From DATFLK01 sp035267815 (GTDB lineage: Bacteria > Pseudomonadota > Zetaproteobacteria > Mariprofundales > Mariprofundaceae), in the NCBI GenBank assembly GCA_035267815.1, contig DATFLK010000174.1, positions 1-8,491 on the forward strand: a stretch of DNA of 8,491 bases, read 5' to 3'. Made by a program: the position numbers and the translations under genes. Below, in pieces: positions 1 to 7,813 of this stretch; position 1 is the stretch's first letter; every line of letters starts with the position of its first letter. The notes under the pieces were generated by a model that was given only the letters and a program-made list of their open reading frames with translations, had not been told where the DNA came from and did no database searches.

Positions 1-450
1 CATCCGTTCGATATCCTCCCGCGAGGCCCAGCCGAACAGCTCGGCATGTTCAACATTGATCATCGGGTCGTGCAACTCATCTGACTTGTAGAACAGTTCG
101 GTCAGCGGATGGCGAAGGATCATCCCCTCCTCCAGCCCCAGTCGCTTGCAGATCGAACCGGCGGCCACGTTCCGGACCACCACCTCGACCGGTATCATGG
201 CAAGCTTGCGGATGCGCATCTCGCGCTCGCCCTCGCGGCGGATAAAATGGGTTCTGACGCCAGCCTCATGCAGCCGCTCGAACATGAAGGTGGAGATGGC
301 ACAGTTCATCACCCCCTTGCCGTCGATGATCTGGTGTTTCTCGCCGTCGAATGCGGTCGCGTCATCCTTGAATACCTGGATCAGCTCACCTGCGACATCG
401 GTGGTAAAGAGTTGTTTTCCCTTCCCTTCGTACAGAAGTCCGTCGCTCAT
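1..450 (-). CDS. purC: SAICAR synthetase PurC, N-terminal 150 residues (3' end outside window)
   Basis: Phosphoribosylaminoimidazole-succinocarboxamide synthase, the cytoplasmic ATP-dependent enzyme of de novo purine synthesis that joins CAIR to aspartate. The reading frame stays open from the ATG at 450 to the window edge, giving 150 residues of a family that is usually about 240. The start MSDGLLYEGKGKQLF matches the YEGKxK opening of the family. FKDDATAFDG (residues 27-36) is the ATP-site region. MIPVEVVVRNVAAGS (85-99) fits the SAICAR synthetase signature exactly, and YKSDELHDPMINVEH (121-135) follows as expected. A strong GGAGG Shine-Dalgarno at 455-459, four bases before the ATG, fixes the start. 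The gene lies 24 bases after the carA stop, so the two are probably co-transcribed. No frame damage is visible; it is incomplete only because the window ends. Confidence 0.96.
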   Translation of the reverse strand, partial: MSDGLLYEGKGKQLFTTDVAGELIQVFKDDATAFDGEKHQIIDGKGVMNCAISTFMFERLHEAGVRTHFIRREGEREMRIRKLAMIPVEVVVRNVAAGSICKRLGLEEGMILRHPLTELFYKSDELHDPMINVEHAELFGWASREDIERM

Positions 451-474
451 AAAACCTCCGCCGACTGTAACATT

Positions 475-1611
475 CTAGATGCGCTTCTGCTGCTGCATGA
501 GGGCAATGAAGCGGTCAAACAGCTCGTCGGCATCATGCGGACCCGGGCTCGCCTCGGGATGGTACTGAACCGAAAAGACCGGCCTGTTCGTGACACGCAA
601 GCCCTCCACGGTGCCGTCGAATAGGGAGCGATGGGTGATCTCCACCCCTTCAGGGATATGCTCGTCGGATACGGAAAAACCGTGATTCTGACTGGTGATG
701 CCAATCCGACCCGTAGTCTCTTCCCGTACTGGATGGTTGCCGCCGCGGTGACCGAATTTCAGTTTGAAGGTGGAGAGTCCCAATGCCCGGGAGAGCAGCT
801 GATGACCCATGCAGATACCGAACAGCGGCACCCCGGCATCCAGAAGCGCGCGAATAGTCTTGACCGCATAACCCACTGCCGCGGGATCGCCCGGACCATT
901 GGAGAGGAAGATACCGTCCGGCTTCTGGGCCATGACCTCATCGACCGTGGCACTGGCCGGCAACAGCGAGATTCGGCAATCGCGATCGGCCAGCTTGCGC
1001 AGGATGTTCTCCTTGCAACCAAAATCGAAGGAGACGACATGCCATGTGCCGCCGGACGACCTGTGCCGTCTTGCGTCGATATCGTACGTGCCCTGCGTCC
1101 AGTCAACAGACTGTCTGCGACTGACCTGGCCCACCAGATCGCGACCCTCCAGGCCATCCCATGCACGCGCCATCTTCACTGCCGCCTCTGCCGACATACC
1201 ATCGGAGGCGATGACTCCGTTGACGGCCCCCTGATCCCGAAGATGCCGTGTCAGGGCGCGCGTATCGATACCGGCGATACCGACCACCTGTCGTGATTTG
1301 AGCCAATCGTCCAGATCGCCCGTGGCCCGGTAGTTGGAAGTGATCCTGGCCGGCTGACGCACAATCAGGCCACGCACACTGGCTCGGTCGGATTCCATGT
1401 CATCGTCGTTCACGCCGACATTACCGATATGCGGATAGGTGAAGGTGATAATCTGATCCGTATAGGAGGGATCGGTCAGGATCTCCTGGTAACCGGTCAT
1501 GGAGGTATTGAAACACACCTCCCCAACCGTATGACCGAGATGACCGAACGCCTCTCCACGGAACACGCGGCCATCGGCCAAAGCCAGTACAGCCTGTTGA
1601 TATACGCTCAT
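475..1611 (-). CDS. carA: Carbamoyl-phosphate synthase small (glutamine amidotransferase) subunit
   Basis: The glutaminase subunit of carbamoyl-phosphate synthase. It hydrolyses glutamine and passes ammonia to the large subunit CarB to make carbamoyl phosphate for pyrimidine and arginine synthesis. The protein has 378 residues, close to the 382 of E. coli CarA. The N-terminal CarA domain (about 1-140) includes FNTSMTGYQEILTDPSY (34-50). A class I amidotransferase domain follows (about 190-370) with the nucleophile Cys267 in LFGICMGHQ and the other triad members His351 and Glu353 in QYHPEASPGPHD. The oxyanion region NGPGDP is at 238-243. The ATG at 1611 has a GAGG Shine-Dalgarno a few bases upstream. 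CarB is not in the window; it could follow purC. The gene begins 85 bases after the kinase stop, so it may have its own promoter or be read through from the kinase gene. Confidence 0.98.
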   Translation of the reverse strand: MSVYQQAVLALADGRVFRGEAFGHLGHTVGEVCFNTSMTGYQEILTDPSYTDQIITFTYPHIGNVGVNDDDMESDRASVRGLIVRQPARITSNYRATGDLDDWLKSRQVVGIAGIDTRALTRHLRDQGAVNGVIASDGMSAEAAVKMARAWDGLEGRDLVGQVSRRQSVDWTQGTYDIDARRHRSSGGTWHVVSFDFGCKENILRKLADRDCRISLLPASATVDEVMAQKPDGIFLSNGPGDPAAVGYAVKTIRALLDAGVPLFGICMGHQLLSRALGLSTFKLKFGHRGGNHPVREETTGRIGITSQNHGFSVSDEHIPEGVEITHRSLFDGTVEGLRVTNRPVFSVQYHPEASPGPHDADELFDRFIALMQQQKRI

Positions 1612-1696
1612 GAATCGCCTCGAAACAAGATGACAGCAAGCCTACGAAAGCGTCGTTCTGCTGTCGAGAACTCATTACCGGTCAACAGCCCGAAAA
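1612..1696 (-). other. Kinase-carA intergenic leader with a 7-bp inverted repeat
   Basis: This 85-base gap separates the kinase stop from the carA start. On the minus strand it holds GACAGCA and TGCTGTC (1659-1665 and 1632-1638), a perfect 7-bp inverted repeat around 20 bases, with a small ACG/CGT stem inside. No U-run follows, so it is not an intrinsic terminator. A TTGACC hexamer lies at 1680-1685 but has no acceptable -10 box at 15-18 bases, so I do not call a promoter. Leader control of carA is possible but unsupported here. Confidence 0.3.
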
Positions 1697-4660
1697 TCAC
1701 CTCGACCATTGCAGCATCTGGCGGATGGTCCGGCTCAGCTCGGAAACCTGGACAGGCTTGAGAAGAAGCCGGGTGCGCGCCATTTGCTGGATATTGCTCA
1801 GCATCTTGTCCTCACCGTATCCACTCTGGAAAAGGATCGGAAGTTCCGGCTGCACCTGCCGCATTTTCCGGGCTAGCTTCGGACCGCTCATGCGCGGCAT
1901 CACAACATCGAGCATGGCAATGCTGATGGCATTGCCATGCTCCTCGAACAACTGCCACCCCGCCTCGCCATCACTGGCAGCCAGAACACGATATCCGAGC
2001 GACGACAGCACCGCCTCGATCGTCTGTCGCACATCGTCATCATCATCGACCAGAAGCACCGTTTCCCCTTGCCCGGCCTCAAGCGCCTTTTCATCCTCCT
2101 CATCGACGTCCAGTTCACTTTCGATCAGCGGAAGGTAGATATGCACCGATGTGCCTTCCCCCTCCCGGCTCTCCACCTCGATCGCACCACCATGGGACTG
2201 GACAATACCGTAGACCATGGCCAGCCCAAGGCCGGTCCCCTTGCTGGTCGACTTGGTGGTGAAAAACGGCTCGAAGATCTTTTCGAGGTGCACCTCTGCG
2301 ATACCGCAGCCGTTATCGTGCACCAGAAGATGAACAAAATGCTCGCCTTCTAGGTCGGCCTGCCGTAGCAGCGGATTACTATCGGCATCGACCAGCTCTA
2401 GACTGACCTCGATCATCGGCGATATCCGCTCCTCCACGGCGTGTCTGGCATTGGCAAGCAGGTTGAGCAACATCTGCTGTAGCTGAGTGGCATCGCCGTT
2501 CAGGGTCCAGTTGCCTTCTCCGACACGGGTATGGAGTTCGATATTCTCGGGAATGGTCGCACGATAGAGCTTCATATGCTCCTTGATCAGGGCCGATAGC
2601 GAGAGAGGCAGCATATGCACATTCCCCTTGCGCGCGAATGTCAGCAGCTGGGCCACCGTCTCCGCAGCTCGATGCCCCTGTGCTTCCACCCGCCGCAACC
2701 GCTCCAGCACATTCGGCCGGTCTCCCGAATCACGCTTGGCCAGATAGAGGTTGCCCAGCATGCCGGTCAGGATATTGTTGAAATCATGGGCAATGCCCCC
2801 CGCCAGTGTCCCGACGGCCTCCATCTTCTGAGACTGCAGTAGCTGCGCCTCCAGTCTAGCCTTGGCCTCCCGGTGCCGATGTGCATCCACCCCATAGGCG
2901 AGATCCGCCGCCAGCTCCTGCAACAGCGCAATCTCTTCACCATGGAAGGCATACGGTTCCGAATCATAGATATTCAAGGCGCCGATCGTCTCTTCACCGA
3001 TCAGCAGCGGGAAGGCGGCCGCAGAACGATAACCGCGCCTGCAGGCATCGTTATGCCACGGCACATAGTCGGGGTCATGCTCGATATCCTGGCAGATCAC
3101 GGCTTCGCCCGTACGGATAGCCCGACCGGTCGGTCCCCTGCCATACACGTCCGCTTTGCGCCACGTGATGGATATGGACTCGAGGTAGTCCTCCTCGAAG
3201 CCGGCTTGGGCAACGGGGCGTATGTGTTTCTCCTCATCCCTGAGAGCGATGCCGACCCAGGCCATGCGATAGCCACCGATATCGACAATCTGCTGGCAGA
3301 CATCGTTCAACAGCTCCTGTTCGCCCTTGGCGCGAACCAGTATCTGGTTACACTCGCTGATAAGCTTCAGCGTCCGATTCAACTGTTTGAGCTCGGCCTC
3401 CGCCCGTTTGCGTTCCGAGATATCCCGGAAGACGCTCTGGACGATTCGTCTATCCCCAATATGAATGACCGTGGCACCGATCTCGACCGGAATCACCTCT
3501 CCGTCATGGCGCAGAACCGACATCTCCCTGAACAGACGGCTCTCATCCGCCCCCTCGCGGCCGGAAACATACTCCATGTAGCGTTCGGCATCCTCCGGAG
3601 GGTGGAGTTCGCTCTGGTGCATACCGACAATCTTTTCACGAGGAAGTCCGACAAGCTGTTCAGCCTGATAGTTGGCATCGAAAAGGATGCCGGTATCGGC
3701 ATTGGCCAGAAAAATGGCGTCGCTGGCATTCTCGATCAGAGAGCGGTATTTCTGTTCGGAAAGCTCCAGCGCCCTGAACGCCTGATGTCGATCCCTGATG
3801 ATCTGCGCATTCTCAAGTGCCACGGCAGCGTGCGCCGATAGTCCCTGCAGCAACCCCACATCCATCTCATCGAATCCTTCGGGCTTGTCGAGGATGGTAA
3901 AACAGCCGAGCAGATCCCCGTGACGGTTAATAATCGGGATAATCAGCAGGTTGGAGAAGCCCAGCTGCTCCCGCACCTCCGGTGTAATCTGCGGATCGTG
4001 CTCGGCATCATTGGAAAGATAGGGACGTCGGTGCTGCACCACCCAGCCGGGAGCCCCCTGCCCCTCACGATAGCGAAGATCAATCGATTTCAGATCCTTG
4101 CCCCGGTAGTATTCGCTGAAACGGAGCTCTCCTCCCTCCATCAGGCCGGCCCCGCCCAATTCGGCCCCGGTCAGCTGCAGCGCAGCCTCCACCAGATGCC
4201 GCAACACAGCCGTGACATCGAGCTCGGCATTGATCTCCTTGCTGACCTGCAGCAGGACCTCCAACCGCTGCAACATGAGCCCAAGCCGCTCGCGCTGATG
4301 CTCAAGCGAAGCCACGGCATGCCGTCTCTCGCTGATATCCCGCGAGATATCGATCAGGTAGTCGCTGTCGTCGACCCGAATGCGGCTGCGGCTCATTTCA
4401 ATGGGAAGCCGGATACCATCCTTGCGAACCAACGTACGTTCAGATGTCTCTGCGCCGGACTGGGCTGCAGCACCGGAGGGCGGAACGGGATCCAGCAGCA
4501 TCTCCACCTTCATGCCAAGCAACGCATCCTCGCCATATCCGGTCATCTGGCAGAAACGGCGATTAACAAAGATATAGCACCCATCCATGTCAATCAGTGA
4601 GATGCCATCGAAACAGTGGTCGATGACGGCCTGAAGAAAGGTGGGGGAACGATAAGGCAT
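1697..4660 (-). CDS. Soluble hybrid sensor histidine kinase (PAS-GAF-PAS-GAF-HisKA-HATPase-REC)
   Basis: A 987-residue multi-sensor hybrid kinase, probably cytoplasmic since no membrane segment or signal peptide is visible. Domains in order: PAS 1 (about 5-118, ending YLIDISRDISERR); GAF 1 (about 141-288); PAS 2 (about 302-418, ending SVFRDISERKR); GAF 2 (about 443-590); HisKA with phospho-acceptor His625 in GGIAHDFNNIL; HATPase (about 720-845) with N-box Asn737, DNGCGI (782-787) and EPFFTTK plus GTGLGL (808-813). A receiver domain (about 866-984) carries the acidic pair Asp872/Asp873, phospho-acceptor Asp918 in MLDVVMPRMSG, Ser946 and Lys968. All catalytic residues are present, so it should autophosphorylate and pass phosphate to its own receiver. 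There is no output domain, and no separate regulator or phosphotransfer protein in the window. An in-frame TAA 15 bases upstream makes the ATG at 4660 the first usable start, though the Shine-Dalgarno (GGAG, 14 bases away) is poor. The ligands of the PAS and GAF domains cannot be read from sequence. Confidence 0.95.
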   Translation of the reverse strand: MPYRSPTFLQAVIDHCFDGISLIDMDGCYIFVNRRFCQMTGYGEDALLGMKVEMLLDPVPPSGAAAQSGAETSERTLVRKDGIRLPIEMSRSRIRVDDSDYLIDISRDISERRHAVASLEHQRERLGLMLQRLEVLLQVSKEINAELDVTAVLRHLVEAALQLTGAELGGAGLMEGGELRFSEYYRGKDLKSIDLRYREGQGAPGWVVQHRRPYLSNDAEHDPQITPEVREQLGFSNLLIIPIINRHGDLLGCFTILDKPEGFDEMDVGLLQGLSAHAAVALENAQIIRDRHQAFRALELSEQKYRSLIENASDAIFLANADTGILFDANYQAEQLVGLPREKIVGMHQSELHPPEDAERYMEYVSGREGADESRLFREMSVLRHDGEVIPVEIGATVIHIGDRRIVQSVFRDISERKRAEAELKQLNRTLKLISECNQILVRAKGEQELLNDVCQQIVDIGGYRMAWVGIALRDEEKHIRPVAQAGFEEDYLESISITWRKADVYGRGPTGRAIRTGEAVICQDIEHDPDYVPWHNDACRRGYRSAAAFPLLIGEETIGALNIYDSEPYAFHGEEIALLQELAADLAYGVDAHRHREAKARLEAQLLQSQKMEAVGTLAGGIAHDFNNILTGMLGNLYLAKRDSGDRPNVLERLRRVEAQGHRAAETVAQLLTFARKGNVHMLPLSLSALIKEHMKLYRATIPENIELHTRVGEGNWTLNGDATQLQQMLLNLLANARHAVEERISPMIEVSLELVDADSNPLLRQADLEGEHFVHLLVHDNGCGIAEVHLEKIFEPFFTTKSTSKGTGLGLAMVYGIVQSHGGAIEVESREGEGTSVHIYLPLIESELDVDEEDEKALEAGQGETVLLVDDDDDVRQTIEAVLSSLGYRVLAASDGEAGWQLFEEHGNAISIAMLDVVMPRMSGPKLARKMRQVQPELPILFQSGYGEDKMLSNIQQMARTRLLLKPVQVSELSRTIRQMLQWSR

Positions 4661-4701
4661 TATTTTACTGCGTTACTCCGCGATAGCAGAACATCAACTC
4701 C

Positions 4702-4707
4702 ATTATA
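4702..4707 (-). promoter_or_regulatory. Perfect -10 box (TATAAT) upstream of the hybrid kinase
   Basis: The minus strand has TATAAT 41 bases before the kinase ATG and directly after the fumC stop. No good -35 hexamer stands at 16-18 bases (17 bases upstream reads CCCGTC), and there is no TGn extension. It may be an activator-dependent promoter, giving the kinase expression separate from fumC. Called on one box only. Confidence 0.4.
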
Positions 4708-4709
4708 CC

Positions 4710-6092
4710 CTATCCAAGCATATGGACGGGATTGAGCAATGCATCGAGTCGCTCTTCCGACAACACCTGATGCTCCATGCACAATTGTCGCACCGTTTTG
4801 CCCTCTTCAACCGCCTGCTTGGCAAGCGCTGCGGCACGGTCATAACCGACCTCCGGTGCCAGCGCCGTCACCATACTCATGCTCCACTCCACCTGATCGG
4901 CCGCCCGCTCCCGGTTCGGATGAAGGCTATCGACACACTTGTCGGCAAACATGCGGCAGGCGTTGGCCAGAATCGTCTCTGATTCGATCAGATTGTGCGC
5001 CATGACCGGAAGCATGACATTCAGATCCAGCAATCCGGACGCGCCGCCAAAGGCAATGGTCGCATCGTTGCCGATCACCTGCGCGCACACTTGAGCCAGC
5101 GACTCGGCAATCACCGGATTCACCTTCCCCGGCATGATTGACGACCCCGGCTGCACCGCCGGCACGGTGATTTCACCAAGACCGCAACGTGGGCCGGAGT
5201 TGAGCAGGCGGACATCATTGGCGACCTTCACCAGTCCTGTGGCCACGCATCTGAGCTGCCCGGACAGCTCCACCGCAGCATCTTGGGCCGACTGCGCCTC
5301 GAAATGGTTCACCGCCTCGCTGAATTCGATGCCATATACCTCTGATAGCATGGCTGCCATACGACTACCGAACTCGGGATGAGTGTTAAGGCCGGTACCG
5401 ACAGCCGTACCGCCCTGTGCCAGCTCGCAGAGCCTCGGGAGACAGGCATGGAGCCTGTCGATACCCAGCTCGACCTGCCGCGCCCATGCCGAGATCTCCT
5501 GTCCGAGGGTGACGGGGGTTGCATCCATTAGATGCGTTCGCCCGATCTTGACGACATCGGCGCACGTCTTCGACTTCCGTTCAAGGGAGACGTGAAGGTG
5601 GCGCAGCGCGGGAATGAGATCATGCACCAGAGCATCGGCGGCTGAAAGATGCAGAGCTGTGGGAATCACGTCATTGGAGGACTGCCCCATATTCACATGA
5701 TCGTTCGGATGGATGCTCATGTCGGGGGCTAGTTGTAGGGCACGATTCGCAATCACCTCGTTGGCATTCATGTTGGTGGAGGTACCGGAACCGGTCTGGA
5801 AGATATCGAGAACGAAGTGGGCATCCCACTGCCCCTGTGCCACCTCGGCCGAGGCCTGGCCGATGATATCGGCACGTGCATCATCCAGCTTGCCCAGTGC
5901 CCGGTTCACCTCGGCGGCCGATTGCTTGATATGGCCCATCGCCTTGAGAAACAGGCGTGGGAAGCGCAACCCCGAAACAGGAAAGTTCTCCCTTGCCCGG
6001 GCCGTCTGGGCGCCATACATGGCATCGGCAGGAACCCTCATTTCCCCCATCGAATCCCGCTCCGTTCTGCACTCATCCACCATCTTGCTCAT
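4710..6092 (-). CDS. fumC: Class II (iron-independent) fumarate hydratase
   Basis: Fumarase C, which interconverts fumarate and L-malate in the TCA cycle as a cytoplasmic homotetramer. Length is 460 residues, normal for the family. It opens with TERDSMGEMRVPADAMYGAQT (about 10-30). The superfamily blocks follow in order: GSGTSTNMNANEV (101-113), HPNDHVNMGQSSND (128-141) for the second carboxylate site, and GRTHLMDATP (184-193) with catalytic His187. GTGLNTHPEFG (232-242) favours fumarase over aspartase. The flexible loop GSSIMPGKVNP (316-326) carries catalytic Ser318. The ATG at 6092 overlaps the TGA of the phosphatase gene (ATGA), and its Shine-Dalgarno GGGGAG lies inside the last codons of that gene, so translation is probably coupled. 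A second ATG three codons in is possible but less well placed. No terminator is visible after the gene; the kinase starts 49 bases on. Confidence 0.95.
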   Translation of the reverse strand: MSKMVDECRTERDSMGEMRVPADAMYGAQTARARENFPVSGLRFPRLFLKAMGHIKQSAAEVNRALGKLDDARADIIGQASAEVAQGQWDAHFVLDIFQTGSGTSTNMNANEVIANRALQLAPDMSIHPNDHVNMGQSSNDVIPTALHLSAADALVHDLIPALRHLHVSLERKSKTCADVVKIGRTHLMDATPVTLGQEISAWARQVELGIDRLHACLPRLCELAQGGTAVGTGLNTHPEFGSRMAAMLSEVYGIEFSEAVNHFEAQSAQDAAVELSGQLRCVATGLVKVANDVRLLNSGPRCGLGEITVPAVQPGSSIMPGKVNPVIAESLAQVCAQVIGNDATIAFGGASGLLDLNVMLPVMAHNLIESETILANACRMFADKCVDSLHPNRERAADQVEWSMSMVTALAPEVGYDRAAALAKQAVEEGKTVRQLCMEHQVLSEERLDALLNPVHMLG

Positions 6093-7732
6093 GTCTCTCC
6101 CCTTCGAAAACTCAAGATCGTCACATCATCGTCCCGGGCTACCGTTCCGAAACCGCTCAACTCCTGCAGCAATCCCGACTGCATCTCCTCCAGCGGCGCC
6201 TCGTGATGCCTGCCAAACCATTCGGATAGCCGTCGCGCCCCGAACATCTCTTCCCCTGCATGGTTGCGCAACTCAATCACCCCATCGGTATAGGCCAGCA
6301 ACGTATCGCCGCGATGCAAGTCGCGGCGATGCACGCTCAACTCGATCTCCGGCATCATCCCCATGGGCGGCGATGCCGCGTTCAGGTGCTCGATGCCGGA
6401 AGCCGTCGCCAGTAGGGGCGGTACATGGCCAGCATTGACCCACAGCATCGAGTGGCTCTCGGGCTGGAGCTTGGCGACGAACATGGTCACGAACCTGCCG
6501 CCCGTCAGCGTGCCGTAAAGGGTCTTGTTGATATACGCCAATGCATCGTCAAAGGGTACATTCTCGGTGGCCAACACATGAAGCATGGCCTGCAGGTTGG
6601 CCACGGTCAGCGCGGCGGCATACCCCTTGCCGGCCACATCCGCCACGACCAGCCACATCCGTCCGTCCGACAGCTCGATGCAGTCATAAAAGTCACCGCC
6701 CACGGCATAGCAGCTCTGCTGGTACGCGGTCATGCTATATCCAGTCACATAGGGCAGATTCGAAAGGAGTCCTTTCTGGATATCGGCGGCGATCTTCAGC
6801 GAATCCTTGAGCTCCTCCCGCTCCTGCAAACCTTTCAATGCCGTATTCAATCCCCGTGACAGCTCTCCGAGATCGTCGTCGACCAGAACCGGAACACGAC
6901 CCTCGAACGCCCCCTGCTTCAGATAGGCCAGCCCATCGGCAAGCTCCCGCGTCACTAGCTTCATGGTACTGCTGATGGTCTGCACAATGAGAATACCGGC
7001 CAGTGCGGAAGATGCGAATAGCACCATCGCCTGCGAGAGGATAAAGTGCTGCTCCATACCGTTGTCGGCCTTCATCGAAAGAAACACGAAGATGACCAAC
7101 AGGCTGGTAGGCAACAGACCGGTCACGACGAAAAAGGTCCACGGCCGGCTTGCCAGACCTGGAATCTCGTGCGCCGGCCTGCGGTCTTCGAGATCACCGG
7201 CAAATCCGCCGTCATGCATCGACAACTGGCGACGAAGCCGGGCCGCATAGTGAATGCTGTTCACCGTTCCCAGCACCGGAGCCAGAACAGATGAACCGAA
7301 ATAGAAACAGGCTGCCATCGACAGCAGCATCCGGAATGTCAGTGCCTGATGAGCCGATGTTTCAATCGAGACCAGTAACAGCAGATAGGTGCCATAAAGC
7401 ACGCCTGCCAAGGCATATGCCTTCAGGGCACGCCAGGGTAATTCGGCCATCATGGCCTCAGCCACAACATCGTGCAGCTTTTCCCGATGACGCGCATGCC
7501 TGCCCCAGTCAAGGATCGGTCGCTGAACCCAAATGGCGGTGCCGCCAAACACCACGAGAAACACCACGATATTGGCCAGTGACAGTCGGTACGACAGCCC
7601 AAAGGCGGTGCTGCTTCCCGCCAAGTCCATGGCCACATGGGATGCAACCAATACCAGCGGCAACGACCACAATACGGCAATGTAGCGCCAGGGAGAGGAA
7701 AGGGAGGCGATGTTCATTGTGGCCATGGACAC
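6089..7732 (-). CDS. Membrane-anchored PP2C/SpoIIE-type serine phosphatase with HAMP domain
   Basis: A 547-residue integral membrane phosphatase of the RsbU/SpoIIE family. Family members usually dephosphorylate a STAS-type anti-anti-sigma factor in a partner-switching pathway. Six hydrophobic helices are predicted at about 17-35, 52-69, 104-122, 131-150, 200-219 and 228-250. A HAMP-like linker (about 251-303) comes straight after the last helix, then a coupling helix ending AADIQKGLLSNLP. The phosphatase domain (about 315-545) holds the metal-binding residues Asp347 in GGDFYD, Asp365 in VADVAGKG, Asp483 in YTDG and the terminal RDDDVT (533-538), so it looks active. The start is uncertain: GTG at 7732 is the longest option, while ATG at 7726 or 7717 is equally possible because no clear Shine-Dalgarno precedes any of them. 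It overlaps fumC by four bases. No STAS protein or anti-sigma kinase is in the window, so the target is unknown. Confidence 0.92.
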   Translation of the reverse strand: MSMATMNIASLSSPWRYIAVLWSLPLVLVASHVAMDLAGSSTAFGLSYRLSLANIVVFLVVFGGTAIWVQRPILDWGRHARHREKLHDVVAEAMMAELPWRALKAYALAGVLYGTYLLLLVSIETSAHQALTFRMLLSMAACFYFGSSVLAPVLGTVNSIHYAARLRRQLSMHDGGFAGDLEDRRPAHEIPGLASRPWTFFVVTGLLPTSLLVIFVFLSMKADNGMEQHFILSQAMVLFASSALAGILIVQTISSTMKLVTRELADGLAYLKQGAFEGRVPVLVDDDLGELSRGLNTALKGLQEREELKDSLKIAADIQKGLLSNLPYVTGYSMTAYQQSCYAVGGDFYDCIELSDGRMWLVVADVAGKGYAAALTVANLQAMLHVLATENVPFDDALAYINKTLYGTLTGGRFVTMFVAKLQPESHSMLWVNAGHVPPLLATASGIEHLNAASPPMGMMPEIELSVHRRDLHRGDTLLAYTDGVIELRNHAGEEMFGARRLSEWFGRHHEAPLEEMQSGLLQELSGFGTVARDDDVTILSFRRGET

Positions 7733-7764
7733 ACCATACCACTTTCGCCGGGATTCGCGTCAAA

Positions 7765-7813
7765 CCTATATAGGGGTCACTACATATGCTTTGCCAAAAT
7801 ATCTCTTGGCAAA
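7765..7813 (-). promoter_or_regulatory. Palindromic region upstream of the phosphatase-fumC operon, possible operator/promoter
   Basis: Two symmetric elements lie 33-81 bases before the phosphatase start. One is TTTGCCAA-8 bases-TTGGCAAA (7790-7813), a perfect 8-bp inverted repeat. The other is CCTATATAGG (7765-7774), a perfect 10-bp palindrome. On the minus strand TTGGCA (7792-7797) could be a -35 box with TATATA (7767-7772) 19 bases on, a stretched spacing. The symmetry would suit a dimeric repressor. This is inference; the repeats may instead belong to the decayed mobile element. Confidence 0.35.

Noticed and set aside
631..1296. 221-codon open frame on the plus strand
   Set aside because: Antisense to carA, which is complete with all catalytic residues. 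Composition is that of a shadow frame.
2873..3841. 322-codon open frame on the plus strand
   Set aside because: It lies wholly antisense to the hybrid kinase, whose PAS/GAF domains are intact. The product shows no family features and is a GC-codon shadow.
3920..4600. 226-codon open frame on the plus strand
   Set aside because: Antisense to the first PAS and GAF domains of the kinase. No recognisable domain and no ribosome site worth noting.
4710..6092. Aspartase or argininosuccinate lyase instead of fumarase
   Set aside because: They share the superfamily loop, but GTGLNTHPEFG, the TERDSMGE opening and overall match fit class II fumarase better.
5713..6438. 241-codon open frame on the plus strand
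   Set aside because: Antisense across the fumC-phosphatase junction, both of which are clearly coding.
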